This document shows positions 29,811 to 40,307 of a DNA stretch of 64,000 bases, piece after piece. Under the pieces are notes generated by a model that was not told the origin of the DNA, did no database searches, and saw nothing but the letters and a program-made list of their open reading frames with translations. The translations under genes were made by a program, and so were the position numbers. Source of the DNA: Dechloromonas sp. UBA6271 (GTDB lineage Bacteria; Pseudomonadota; Gammaproteobacteria; Burkholderiales; Rhodocyclaceae); contig DJUX01000059.1 in assembly GCA_002440665.1 (NCBI GenBank), forward strand, positions 21,042-85,041, given 5' to 3'. Numbering within the stretch: position 1 is the stretch's first letter; each line of letters begins with the position of its first letter.

Positions 29811-30149
29811 ATGAAATTCGTAACCGCCATCATCAAGCCGTTCAAGCTTGACGAAGTGCGTGAGGCGCTGTCCGCCATCGGTGTACAGGGCGTCACGGTC
29901 ACTGAAGTGAAAGGTTTCGGGCGGCAGAAAGGGCACACCGAGCTGTATCGGGGCGCCGAATATGTCGTCGATTTCCTGCCCAAGGTGAAGATCGAAGCCG
30001 CCGTTAAAAGCGACCAGATCGATCAGGTCATCGAAGCCATCGAAAAATCCGCCAGCACCGGCAAGATCGGTGATGGAAAGATCTTCGTTTTCGACCTCGA
30101 ACAAGTCATTCGTATCCGTACCGGTGAAACCGGTACCGATGCCCTGTAA
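29811..30149 (+). CDS. glnK: PII signal protein GlnK
   Basis: The 112-residue trimeric PII protein has the T-loop with uridylylation Tyr51 (HTELYRGAEYVVDF), the B-loop TGKIGDGKIFV and the signature KIEAAVKSDQIDQVIEAI. It binds ATP/ADP and 2-oxoglutarate, and blocks AmtB at high nitrogen. It lies between the porin and amtB in one operon, with 81 and 10 base gaps. Confidence 0.96.
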   Translation: MKFVTAIIKPFKLDEVREALSAIGVQGVTVTEVKGFGRQKGHTELYRGAEYVVDFLPKVKIEAAVKSDQIDQVIEAIEKSASTGKIGDGKIFVFDLEQVIRIRTGETGTDAL

Positions 30150-30159
30150 GGAGCGAATC

Positions 30160-31635
30160 ATGAAACGCGTATTTGCTTTGCTTGCTCTGGTCGGTGCTGT
30201 CGCCTTCGGCGCGCCGGCCTGGGCTGAAGAAAAGGTGGCCGCTCCGGCGGCCACCGCGACTGCCGCAGCGCCGGCAGTTGCAGCCGCCGCCGCGGCTCCG
30301 GCCGAAGCTGCCGCTGCCCCGGTTCTCGTTCCCAACAAGGGTGACAACGCCTGGGTCATGATGAGCGCCGCGCTCGTCATCCTGATGTCCATCCCGGGCC
30401 TGGCTCTGTTCTATGGCGGTCTGGTCCGCTCCAAGAACATGCTCTCGGTGCTGATGCAGGTGTTTACGATCTTCTCGTTGATCACGGTGTTGTGGGTGGT
30501 TTATGGCTACTCGGCAGCATTCACCGAAGGTAACGAGTTCTTTGGCGTACTCGACAAGCTCTTCCTGAAGGGTGTGACGGTCGAATCGGTCGGCGCTACC
30601 TTCTCCAAGGGTGTGGTCATCTCCGAACTGGCCTTCGTGATCTTCCAGGGCGCCTTCGCGGCGATTACCTGTGGCCTGATCGTCGGTGCCTTTGCCGAGC
30701 GTGCCAAGTTCTCCGCCATTCTGGTCTTCATGGTCATCTGGTTCACGCTGTCCTACCTCCCGATGGCGCACATGGTCTGGTACTGGGCGGGTCCGGATGC
30801 CTACATCGACGCCGCGGCTGGCGAGGCTGCTGGCAAGACTGCCGGCTTCCTGTTCCAGAAGGGCGCGCTCGACTTTGCCGGCGGTACCGTGGTGCACATC
30901 AATGCTGCCATCGCTGGTCTGGTCGGTGCCTACATGATCGGCAAGCGCAGCGGTCTGGGCAATGTCGCCATGGCCCCGCACTCGCTGACCTTCACGATGA
31001 TCGGCGCTTCCCTGCTGTGGTTCGGCTGGTTCGGCTTCAACGCCGGCTCCGCTCTCGAAGCTTCCGGTGGTGCTGCCCTGGCCATGGTCAACACCTGGCT
31101 GGCTACCGCTTGCGCGGCCCTGTCCTGGATGTTCGCGGAATGGATCATCAAGGGCAAGCCGTCCATGCTGGGTGCTGCTTCCGGTGCTGTTGCCGGTCTC
31201 GTAGCGATCACCCCGGCCGCCGGTTTCGTCGGCGTCATGGGTGCTATCGTCATCGGTCTGCTGGCTGGCGTCGTCTGCCTGTGGGGTGTCAATGGCCTGA
31301 AGAAGATTCTCGGTGCGGACGACTCCCTCGACGTCTTCGGCGTCCATGGCGTCGGCGGCATCCTCGGTGCCATCCTGACCGGTGTCTTTGTCGATCCGGC
31401 GCTTGGCGGCACAGGTGTCTATGACTACGTGGCCAACAAGGTCGGTGACTTCGACATGACCGCGCAAGTCATCTCCCAGTTGTGGGGTGTCGGTACCGTC
31501 ATCGTCTGGTCCGGCGTGGTCTCCATCGTCGCCTACAAACTGGTGGATATCGTCATCGGCCTGCGTGTGCCGGAAGACGAAGAGCGTGAAGGTCTCGACC
31601 TCACCTCGCACGGCGAAACCGCCTACCACCACTAA
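30160..31635 (+). CDS. amtB: Ammonium transporter AmtB
   Basis: 491 residues. A signal peptide (MKRVFALLALVGAVAFGAPAWA) and an Ala/Pro-rich linker of about 35 residues precede eleven membrane helices, a form frequent in betaproteobacteria. The twin-His pore is visible as MAHMVWYWAG and FGVHGVGG. Other family motifs are FYGGLVRSKN and DFAGGTVVHINAA. It conducts ammonium/ammonia, gated by GlnK. Start at ATG 30160, behind the strong site taaggag. A strong terminator follows. Confidence 0.96.
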   Translation: MKRVFALLALVGAVAFGAPAWAEEKVAAPAATATAAAPAVAAAAAAPAEAAAAPVLVPNKGDNAWVMMSAALVILMSIPGLALFYGGLVRSKNMLSVLMQVFTIFSLITVLWVVYGYSAAFTEGNEFFGVLDKLFLKGVTVESVGATFSKGVVISELAFVIFQGAFAAITCGLIVGAFAERAKFSAILVFMVIWFTLSYLPMAHMVWYWAGPDAYIDAAAGEAAGKTAGFLFQKGALDFAGGTVVHINAAIAGLVGAYMIGKRSGLGNVAMAPHSLTFTMIGASLLWFGWFGFNAGSALEASGGAALAMVNTWLATACAALSWMFAEWIIKGKPSMLGAASGAVAGLVAITPAAGFVGVMGAIVIGLLAGVVCLWGVNGLKKILGADDSLDVFGVHGVGGILGAILTGVFVDPALGGTGVYDYVANKVGDFDMTAQVISQLWGVGTVIVWSGVVSIVAYKLVDIVIGLRVPEDEEREGLDLTSHGETAYHH

Positions 31636-31662
31636 AACTGTATTTCGTAGTCTCTCTCCCTT

Positions 31663-31689
31663 CGGGCACCTTCGGGTGCCCGTTTTTTT
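31663..31689 (+). terminator. Intrinsic terminator of the porin-glnK-amtB operon
   Basis: CGGGCACC-TTCG-GGTGCCCG (31663-31682) is an eight-base perfect stem with a stable TTCG tetraloop and is followed by T7. Confidence 0.95.
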
Positions 31690-31831
31690 GGGGGCGGACC
31701 ATGGCTGAATTTACTCGCTTTCACTGGCGGGCGATGCAATAATGCCAAATTACTAGCAGAATGGCATTCCGTTAAGAATCATTGCGTTGTAACGGGCTGT
31801 GCCCGCTCCCCTTTTATCAAGACAAGCGAAA

Positions 31832-32914
31832 ATGAAAATTCCCCAAGTCAGCGTGCGCATTGGCGCACTGTTCATCGTGGCTGCCGGCTGCAACGGTGCC
31901 GCCTTTGCCCAGAAGCCACCTGCCGCAGCTGCCGACTGCCGCAGCATCGCCGCGAGCATGGAGCGCCTTGCCTGTTACGATGCAGCAGCTGGACGATCCG
32001 AAACTGTCGGCAAGGAATCCGTCAGCCCGACTCCTGCACCCATGCCGGTTGTCTCCGCCGAGTCGACACCTGCCGGAACTGCCGTGGCGGCAGTCAACCA
32101 GGCGCCTTCTGCGTCGTCGATCATCGATTCGACCTGGGCCTTCGATCCCTCCTCGCCACGTTACGACATCAGTTTCCACAACTCGAACTATCTGCTTTTC
32201 GGCCGCTATACGGACCACGTCAATAACGCGCCCTATACGCCGCTGTTCCAGGCCGCCGGCCAGCCGCAGGAAAACCTGAACGACATCGAGGCGAAATTCC
32301 AGCTGAGCTTCAAGGCGCGCGTATGGACGACCGATGACCGGCGCTGGGGCGTCTGGGCTGCCTATACGCAGCAGAGCCAATGGCAGGTCTATAACGGGGA
32401 CGTGTCGCGTCCGTTCCGCGAAAACAACTACATGCCCGAGCTGTTCGTCAGCTACCGGCCGGACGTTGACCTTGGAGGCGGCTTCAACTGGAAGCTGCTC
32501 AACGTCGGCTACAACCACCAGTCTAACGGCCGTACCGACGTGCTCTCGCGCAGCTGGGACAGGCTCTTCGCCCAGTTTGGCGTCGAGCGCGAAAACCTCG
32601 CCCTGTACGGCACTGTCTGGTACCGCCTGAAGGAAAATGAAAGCCAGGACGATAATCCCGACATCACCGATTACTACGGCTACGGGGATATCAGCGCCCT
32701 GTACCGCTGGCGAGGCAACAGCTTCAAGCTGTCGGCGCGCGGCAATGTGGCGACCGGCAAGGGCTCGGTTCAGGCCGGCTGGTTCTCGCCGCCGCTGCTG
32801 GGCCCGCTGCGTGGCTACGTGCAGGTCTTTTCCGGGTATGGCGAGAGCCTGATCGACTACAACTGGAACCAGACCACCATCGGCGCCGGCGTTGCCCTGA
32901 ACGACGGGTTCTAG
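31832..32914 (+). CDS. pldA: Outer-membrane phospholipase A1
   Basis: ATG 31832 gives 360 residues: a signal peptide, a disordered segment of about 90 residues that starts ADCRSIAASMERLACYDAAAG, and a 12-strand barrel. The catalytic motif YNHQSNGR contains His (about 229) and Ser (about 231) of OMPLA, and the Asn comes in the following SRSWDR region. It hydrolyses phospholipids in the outer leaflet of the outer membrane and is calcium-dependent. The Cys-containing N-terminal extension is longer than in E. coli PldA. Confidence 0.9.
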   Translation: MKIPQVSVRIGALFIVAAGCNGAAFAQKPPAAAADCRSIAASMERLACYDAAAGRSETVGKESVSPTPAPMPVVSAESTPAGTAVAAVNQAPSASSIIDSTWAFDPSSPRYDISFHNSNYLLFGRYTDHVNNAPYTPLFQAAGQPQENLNDIEAKFQLSFKARVWTTDDRRWGVWAAYTQQSQWQVYNGDVSRPFRENNYMPELFVSYRPDVDLGGGFNWKLLNVGYNHQSNGRTDVLSRSWDRLFAQFGVERENLALYGTVWYRLKENESQDDNPDITDYYGYGDISALYRWRGNSFKLSARGNVATGKGSVQAGWFSPPLLGPLRGYVQVFSGYGESLIDYNWNQTTIGAGVALNDGF

Positions 32915-32953
32915 TCTGGTTAAAACAGATGTGTAATTGGTCCCGGCGTTTGT

Positions 32954-34255
32954 TCAGCTTGAAGGTGCCGGGAACCATCCCTGTTCAGGGACAGGATAAA
33001 TGCAGTTGCGACCGGCTGCCTTGGCTTGATAGAGCGCGTCATCGGCGTGCAAGGTCGCCTGGTCGAGGCCTTCGTCATCCGGAAGGCAGCGCGCAATCCC
33101 GCAACTGATCGAGAGTCTGACCAGGCCGCGCGGGTTGTTCAGCACGACCTGGTTGACTGCCTTGCGTATCCGTTCGGCGACCAGATGCGCGCCTTCAGCC
33201 GAGGTGTCCGGCAGCAGCAGACGAAATTCGTCGCCGCCGGCGCGGGCGAAGATGTCCTGTTGGCGCAGGTTTTCTTTGACGACCCCAACGAATTTCCGCA
33301 GCGCGTCGTCGCCGGTGGCATGTCCGAGGCTGTCGTTGATGTCCTTGAAATGGTCGAGGTCCATCACGACCAGTGCAAGGTCGCCGCCGTTCCGCGCCAA
33401 GCGGGACTGTTCATGGTGGGCAAGCTCGTAGAAGGTGCGCAGGTTGTAGGCCCCGGTCAGGAAATCGGTCGCGGCCAGCACTTCCAGCCGGCGTTCGAGT
33501 GCCTTGCGCTCCGAAATGTCGAGCATGGCGCCGACGATGCCGTCCGGCTGGCCGGATGAATCGAGGAACACCGCCTTGTGGAAGATCACGTCGCGAACGC
33601 TGCCGTCGGCATAGCGGACGCGGGTTTCGTAGGTTTGCGTTCCGCCGCTCGCCAGATGGTCGATGTCCGACTTTTCATAGACCCGGGCCATCTCGTCGGG
33701 AGCAATGTCGAATACCGTCTTGCCGACGATATCGGCTGCCGCGAGGCCGATGAAGCCTTCGAAGGCCTTGTTGCAGGCGATGTAACGGCGGTCGCGATCC
33801 TTGATGAAGATCGGGATCGGCAGGGTGTCGACCGTTGCCTGCAGGCGCAGCAGGTGGGCCAGACGCGAAGAGGGAAGTGCGTCGCGGCAGGCGGTAAGCG
33901 GGCGTTGCTGTTCGAGACGGGCGGCGATCAGTTCGATGCGTTCAAGATCGTCCATGGCGCAGCAATCCGCCGCATCGCTGCGGACGATTCGACGCGCCAG
34001 TTCGGGATCGTAGGGGTCGAGCAGGACGACATGCGGGAAGTTGCTCGGGCACATCGGGTGAAAGCGCTGTATCCAGTCGGTGTAGGCGGCTTCGCCGTCG
34101 ATGGCGACCAGAACCGCCAGCGCTGTTGTCGCCTCGGTGCATTCGCCGCCTGGGTTGGGATTGACCACAACCAGCCCGGCCACGGCAGGCAGCGCCGAAC
34201 GCTTGCTTTTGCGCAAGTCGAGGAGCAGCAGGCGTGGAGGTTGACCTTCCGGCAT
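32954..34255 (-). CDS. PAS-GGDEF diguanylate cyclase
   Basis: The 433-residue protein has an unassigned N-terminal region (1-130) that may be a degenerate receiver. A PAS domain with PAC (PIFIKDRDRRYIACNKAFEGFIG, then GIVGAMLDISERKALERRL) follows. The GGDEF domain has an intact active site RAGGDEFRLLL and an RxxD inhibitory site (RQQD) five residues before it. It should make cyclic di-GMP and be subject to product inhibition. No transmembrane helix is seen. It converges on pldA. Confidence 0.9.
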   Translation of the reverse strand: MPEGQPPRLLLLDLRKSKRSALPAVAGLVVVNPNPGGECTEATTALAVLVAIDGEAAYTDWIQRFHPMCPSNFPHVVLLDPYDPELARRIVRSDAADCCAMDDLERIELIAARLEQQRPLTACRDALPSSRLAHLLRLQATVDTLPIPIFIKDRDRRYIACNKAFEGFIGLAAADIVGKTVFDIAPDEMARVYEKSDIDHLASGGTQTYETRVRYADGSVRDVIFHKAVFLDSSGQPDGIVGAMLDISERKALERRLEVLAATDFLTGAYNLRTFYELAHHEQSRLARNGGDLALVVMDLDHFKDINDSLGHATGDDALRKFVGVVKENLRQQDIFARAGGDEFRLLLPDTSAEGAHLVAERIRKAVNQVVLNNPRGLVRLSISCGIARCLPDDEGLDQATLHADDALYQAKAAGRNCIYPVPEQGWFPAPSS

Positions 34256-34428
34256 GGATTTATCCCAGTTGTATAGGATTCCATATTAGGAGGCAGCAAT
34301 TCAGCGTGACAGGAAATATTTCTCACTGCCGGCAGAACATTCGGCAGGATTTCGGCGCTTCCGTGAAGTATTTCTCGGCTTGCCCTGAAGTCAAGGCAAA
34401 AAGGGCGTCAGCGGGTGGGCGACGGGGG

Positions 34429-34464
34429 CAATTTCGCCCCTGAAAGCGGGTCGACCGCAACAGG
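34429..34464 (+). repeat. Dispersed element, copy downstream of purU
   Basis: CCTGAAAGCG, then the exact GGTCGACCGCAACAGG at 34449-34464. The upstream tract order resembles the copy at 45538 (CCTGAAACGCG). Confidence 0.75.
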
Positions 34465-34469
34465 GCCTT

Positions 34470-35333
34470 CTAGCGGAAGACCACCGTCTTGTTGCCATGC
34501 ACCAGCACCCGGTCTTCCAGGTGGTAGCGCAGGCCGCGCGCCAGCACGGTCTTTTCGATGTCCTTGCCGTAGCGCACCATGTCTTCCGGCGAATCGGAGT
34601 GATCGATGCGGATGACATCTTGCTCGACGATCGGGCCGGCGTCGAGTTCGCTGGTGACATAGTGGCAGGTGGCGCCGATCAGCTTGACGCCGCGCGTGTA
34701 GGCCTGATGGTAGGGTTTGGCGCCGGCGAAGCTGGGCAGGAACGAATGGTGGATGTTGATGATGCGGCCCGCCAGCGCGTCGCACAATTCCGGCGACAGG
34801 ATCTGCATGTAGCGGGCGAGGACCATCGAGTCACCGCGCACGTCGTCGAAGATGCGCTGCATCTCGGCGTAGGCACCTTTCTTGTTGTCGGCGGTGACCG
34901 GCACATGATGGAAGGGGATGCCGTGCCATTCGACGAAACCGCGGAAGGTGTCGTGGTTGGAAATGACGCAGGGAATCTCGATATCGAGTTCCTTCGCCTG
35001 CCAGCGCGCCAGCAGGTCGTAGAGGCAATGCTCCTGCTTGGAAACCAGGATGACGACGCGTTTCTTGACCGCGCTGTCGTTGATCCGCCAGTTCATCGAC
35101 AGCGGTTCGCCGACCTCGACGCGGAAGCGTTCACGGAATTCGGCAAGCAGGAAGGGCAGCGAATCGGCCTTGATTTCGATGCGCATGAAATAGCGACCGC
35201 TCAACACGTCCGAGTGGAAACTCGATTCGAGTATCCAGCCGCCGTTGCCGGCGATGAAGCCGGAAACGCGGGCGATGATGCCCACCTGATCGGGGCAGGA
35301 GGCGGAGAGCGTGTAGAACCGGTTGCGATGCAT
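34470..35333 (-). CDS. purU: Formyltetrahydrofolate deformylase
   Basis: 287 residues: an N-terminal ACT domain (CPDQVGIIARVSGFIAGNGG) and a C-terminal formyl-transferase fold with NIHHSFLPSFAGAKPY, containing the catalytic Asn/His. It releases formate from 10-formyl-THF and balances one-carbon units. It lies 10 bases upstream of thrH, transcribed in the same direction. The region after its stop holds a dispersed element copy (34429-34464). Confidence 0.94.
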   Translation of the reverse strand: MHRNRFYTLSASCPDQVGIIARVSGFIAGNGGWILESSFHSDVLSGRYFMRIEIKADSLPFLLAEFRERFRVEVGEPLSMNWRINDSAVKKRVVILVSKQEHCLYDLLARWQAKELDIEIPCVISNHDTFRGFVEWHGIPFHHVPVTADNKKGAYAEMQRIFDDVRGDSMVLARYMQILSPELCDALAGRIINIHHSFLPSFAGAKPYHQAYTRGVKLIGATCHYVTSELDAGPIVEQDVIRIDHSDSPEDMVRYGKDIEKTVLARGLRYHLEDRVLVHGNKTVVFR

Positions 35334-35343
35334 AGTTTCGGGT

Positions 35344-35955
35344 TCAGGAGACCTTGGCGAAAGCCTTGTCGATTTCGGTGCGCAGGTCGTCGTAATTCAG
35401 CACGACCGGGTACTGCGGGAATTCGCGGATGACGTTTTCCGGCGGGTGGAACAGGATGCCGCCGTGCGCCTCGCCGAGCATGGCCGTGTCGTTGTAGGAA
35501 TCGCCGGCGGCGACGATGGTGAAATTCAGCTCCTTGAAGCGCTTCACGGCTTCCCGCTTCTGGTCCGGCATGCGCAGGTGGTAGTCGACCAGCATGCCCT
35601 CGGCGTCGTCTTCCAGCGAGTGGCAGAACAGCGTCGGCCAGCCGAGCTGGCGCATCAGCGGGTGGGCGAATTCGTAGAAAGTGTCGGACAGGATGACGAC
35701 CTGGTAATCCTCGCGCAGCTGGTCGAGGAAGGCGCGAGCACCCGGCATCGGGCCCATTTCGCCGATCACCTTCTGGATGTCCGGCAGGCCCAGCTTGTGC
35801 TGGCGCAGGATGCCCAGACGGTAGGTCATCAGCTTGTCGTAGTCCGGCTCGTCGCGCGTCGTGCGCATCAGCTCGGGAATGCCCGTGCGCTTGGAGAATT
35901 CGATCCAGATTTCGGGGACGAGAACCCCTTCGAGGTCTAGGCAGACGATTTGCAC
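35344..35955 (-). CDS. thrH: Phosphoserine phosphatase/homoserine phosphotransferase ThrH
   Basis: The GTG at 35955 yields 203 residues beginning MQIVCLDLEGVLVPEIWIEF, the HAD nucleophile motif with Asp near residue 7. ILSDTFYEF and AGDSYNDTAMLGEAHGGILF are the remaining HAD motifs. ThrH from Pseudomonas dephosphorylates phosphoserine and can transfer phosphate to homoserine. It is the upstream member of a two-gene unit with purU. The upstream side is the non-coding inverted repeat. Confidence 0.9.
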   Translation of the reverse strand: MQIVCLDLEGVLVPEIWIEFSKRTGIPELMRTTRDEPDYDKLMTYRLGILRQHKLGLPDIQKVIGEMGPMPGARAFLDQLREDYQVVILSDTFYEFAHPLMRQLGWPTLFCHSLEDDAEGMLVDYHLRMPDQKREAVKRFKELNFTIVAAGDSYNDTAMLGEAHGGILFHPPENVIREFPQYPVVLNYDDLRTEIDKAFAKVS

Positions 35956-36009
35956 GGTTGGGCTCCCTACGGGGGTTCGGAAAAGATGCGATTTTACCTT
36001 ATGGGGGGT

Positions 36010-36045
36010 GGTTTTCGGGGTGATTTGGGCGTTGACCGCAGCAGG
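36010..36045 (+). repeat. Dispersed element, copy upstream of the inverted repeat
   Basis: GGTTTTCGGGGTGATTTGGG, then CGTTGACCGCAGCAGG at 36030-36045. Confidence 0.7.
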
Positions 36046-36060
36046 CGTGGGGTTCCGCCT

Positions 36061-36570
36061 TGCGGGCGTCTTACTTTCTTTTGCTTCGCCAAAAGAAAGT
36101 AAGCAAAGAAAAGGCGACCCCTGGGTCGGTGTCCGGCTACGCTGGATTCCCTGCGCTACTCGAAACGCCGGGCGGCTGCGCAACTCGGGGCTGCGCCCCT
36201 CAGACAGTGCTCGCCGAAAGCCCCCGACGTTCCTGCGTTGCTCGGCACCTCTCAAGGGGCCCGGCAAACCAGCCGTGCTCGACTGGTGGATTTCATTTTT
36301 GGCCTTTTTTCCCGGTCGACCGCAACTGCCTGCTTTTTTGTTTGCCGGTTGTGCCGCACCGCCTTTCGGGTCCCCATGTGGCGCGCCGAGCAACGCAGGT
36401 GCTGGCGGAAAAAGGGCGAGGACTGTCTGAGGGGCGTAGCCCCGAGTTCCGCAGCCCCCGCCAGTGCCGAGTAGCGCAGGGAACCCGGCGTAGCCGGGCG
36501 CATAACCTGGGGTCGTCTTTTCTTTGGCTACTTTCTTTTGGCGAAGCAAAAGAAAGTACGCCCGCCAACA
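36061..36570. repeat. Large imperfect inverted repeat, MITE-like
   Basis: Left arm 36061-36250 and right arm 36380-36570 are inverted copies of each other, about 75-80% identical by eye. Each arm begins with the hairpin CTTTCTTTTG-cttcgc-CAAAAGAAAG at its outer edge. Short open frames on both strands give near-identical peptides (YFLLLRQKKV), which is a by-product of the repeat and not a gene. The central 130 bases contain a near-perfect dispersed element (36294-36329). No transposase is encoded. Confidence 0.85.
36294..36329 (+). repeat. Dispersed element, copy in the centre of the inverted repeat
   Basis: CATTTTTGGCC, T6 (36305-36310), CCC, then GGTCGACCGCAAC. It agrees at 31 of 35 positions with the copy at 62185. 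Confidence 0.9.
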
Positions 36571-36586
36571 GGGCGGAACCCCAAGG

Positions 36587-38494
<1,908 letters not shown>

Positions 38495-38543
38495 GAGGCG
38501 GCCGATTATAGCGGCGTGCTGCTAAAATCCTGCCACTTCGTCA

Positions 38544-39203
38544 GTGCCTGCCCAAATGCTCAAAGCTCTACGCTCCGCCTTGCCTGCCGGTCGCCGTTCG
38601 GCAAAAAAAATGCTGAATATCGGCTGCCTGTTCGGTGTCGGGCTGCTCTCTGGCCTCGCCATTGCCGAGAGTGGCCCGACGGCTGCGCAGCAAGCCGACT
38701 GGGAGCAGCGCCTGGCACGGGCCGCCGAATTGCAGCAGCAAGGTGCCGAGGGCAGGGCAGCCGCCGAGAAGCAGCTGGAGGAGCAGACGACCGCGTGCTA
38801 CAAAAAGTTTCTGGTCAACCGTTGCCGGGACAACGCCCATAGCGACTATGTCGAGGCGAACAAGGTCGCCCGGCGTATTCAGAACGAAGGCAAGGCCATC
38901 GAGCGCCAGGTCAAGAAAGAGCAGTTGAGCGCGCGCGATGCCCAGGCGCTGGCGGAAATGCCCGAGCGCGAAGCCGAGCTGAAGGCGCGCGAAGCCGAGA
39001 CCACGGCGGCGCGCAATGCTGCGCTGGCCGAGGAGGAGGCGACGCGGGCGGCCAAGGCGCGCAAGGCCGAGGAAGGGGCGAAACGCAAGGCCGAGGAAGC
39101 GGAACGCCTGCAGAAAAAACAGGCGGATCACGACGCGCACGTTGCACAGCAGATGGAAAAGGCAAACGCCAAGGCGGCCACGGGCGCGCCGGCCAAGCCC
39201 TGA
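38544..39203 (+). CDS. Hypothetical Ala/Glu-rich coiled-coil protein, probably exported
   Basis: 219 residues from ATG 38544; ATG 38556 is also possible. The N terminus contains a hydrophobic stretch (MLNIGCLFGVGLLSGLAIAE) which looks like a signal or anchor. The rest is strongly charged and helical, rich in Ala, Glu, Lys and Arg, with heptad pattern. A Cys pair appears in TACYKKFLVNRCRDN. I do not recognise a family. It converges on mutY with a three-base gap. Confidence 0.65.
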   Translation: MPAQMLKALRSALPAGRRSAKKMLNIGCLFGVGLLSGLAIAESGPTAAQQADWEQRLARAAELQQQGAEGRAAAEKQLEEQTTACYKKFLVNRCRDNAHSDYVEANKVARRIQNEGKAIERQVKKEQLSARDAQALAEMPEREAELKAREAETTAARNAALAEEEATRAAKARKAEEGAKRKAEEAERLQKKQADHDAHVAQQMEKANAKAATGAPAKP

Positions 39204-39206
39204 CGT

Positions 39207-40244
39207 TCAGCCGGCGTCGCCGGCGATCCGTTCGATCAGCTTTCTGATCGGTGTTGGCACGCCGGATGCCGCTGCCGTGTCGATGGTGATCCAGTTCATG
39301 CCCGGTTCGCCAATCGTCGGCGCGGGTTTGACGATGCACAGTACCGGTTCGAGCGTCAGGCGGAAATGCGTGAAGGTGTGTTTCAGCGGCGCCAGATCGT
39401 GCCGGCTTTCGGCGCTGAGGCCAAGCCGGGCCAGCACTGCCGCCGCCTCGCCTTCCGGAGGCACCAGCAGTCCGCCCCACACGCCATGCGGCGGGCGGCG
39501 TTCGAGTAACAGGCGCCGCCCATCGCTGATCAGCACGAAGCCGGCACGGCGCTCGGGCAGTTTGGGGCGCGGGCGCGCGGTCGGCAGTTCGCTTTGGCGG
39601 TTGCCCAGCCGGGCCTGGCAGGTGGCGGCCAGCGGGCAGTCGCCGCAGCGCGGACGGCTGCGCGTGCACACGGTGGCGCCAAGGTCCATCAGGCCCTGCG
39701 TGTAGGCTTCGATATCGCTTTCCGGCAGCAGGCGCTCGGCTAGGGTCCACAATTCACGATCTATGGCGGCCTGACCGGGAAAGCCTTCGATCGCGAAGTG
39801 ACGGCACAGGACGCGCTTCACATTGCCGTCGAGAATGGCGCTCCGCTGGCCGAAGGCGAAGGCGGCAATCGCTGCCGCCGTCGAGCGGCCGATGCCAGGC
39901 AGGGCGCTCAACTGGACGGCGGAATTGGGGAATTTTCCGGCGTGGACCGCAACAAGCTGCTGCGCGCAGCGATGGAGGTTGCGCGCCCGGGCGTAATACC
40001 CGAGCCCGGCCCAATGCTCGATCACCACCTCGAGCGGTGCTTCCGCCAGCGCCTGTAGTGTCGGAAAACGCGCCAGGAAACGCTGGAAATAAGGGATCAC
40101 CGTGGCGACCTGCGTCTGCTGCAGCATGATCTCGGAGAGCCAGATGCGGTACGGGTCGCGTGTCTGCTGCCACGGCAGGTCATGGCGCCCGGCGTTTTTC
40201 TGCCAGGCGATCAGGGGGGCGGTAAAGGCGGGGAAGGCAGACAA
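39207..40244 (-). CDS. mutY: A/G-specific adenine glycosylase
   Basis: A TTG at 40244 with a GAGG ribosome site five bases away gives 345 residues beginning MSAFPAFTAPLIAWQKNAGR, the usual MutY length. The reading frame is open further upstream, but nothing there is conserved. The HhH motif is LPGIGRSTAAAIAAFAFGQR with ILDGNVKRVLCR containing the catalytic Asp. The 4Fe-4S cluster ligands are CTRSRPRCGDCPLAATC. The C-terminal NUDIX-like domain recognises 8-oxo-G. A dispersed element copy lies at 39921-39956. Confidence 0.92.
   Translation of the reverse strand: MSAFPAFTAPLIAWQKNAGRHDLPWQQTRDPYRIWLSEIMLQQTQVATVIPYFQRFLARFPTLQALAEAPLEVVIEHWAGLGYYARARNLHRCAQQLVAVHAGKFPNSAVQLSALPGIGRSTAAAIAAFAFGQRSAILDGNVKRVLCRHFAIEGFPGQAAIDRELWTLAERLLPESDIEAYTQGLMDLGATVCTRSRPRCGDCPLAATCQARLGNRQSELPTARPRPKLPERRAGFVLISDGRRLLLERRPPHGVWGGLLVPPEGEAAAVLARLGLSAESRHDLAPLKHTFTHFRLTLEPVLCIVKPAPTIGEPGMNWITIDTAAASGVPTPIRKLIERIAGDAG
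39921..39956 (+). repeat. Dispersed element, copy in mutY
   Basis: GGAATTGGGGAATTTTCCGG, then CGTGGACCGCAACAAG. Confidence 0.75.
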
Positions 40245-40307
40245 ATCAGCCTCGACGGGCGGGTGCGGAGCACGGATAATACGTCCTTTTTCCGCAAGCG
40301 CCTTTTC

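Noticed and set aside
33826..33841. TGTCGACCGTTGCC in the cyclase gene as an element copy
   Set aside because: Only a weak first tract (GAAGAT) is present and the core has two changes, so it cannot be told from chance.
34425..34440. Hairpin GGGGC-AATTTC-GCCCC downstream of purU as a terminator
   Set aside because: On the purU strand it is not followed by a T run; only a distant T5 occurs, so termination is unsupported.
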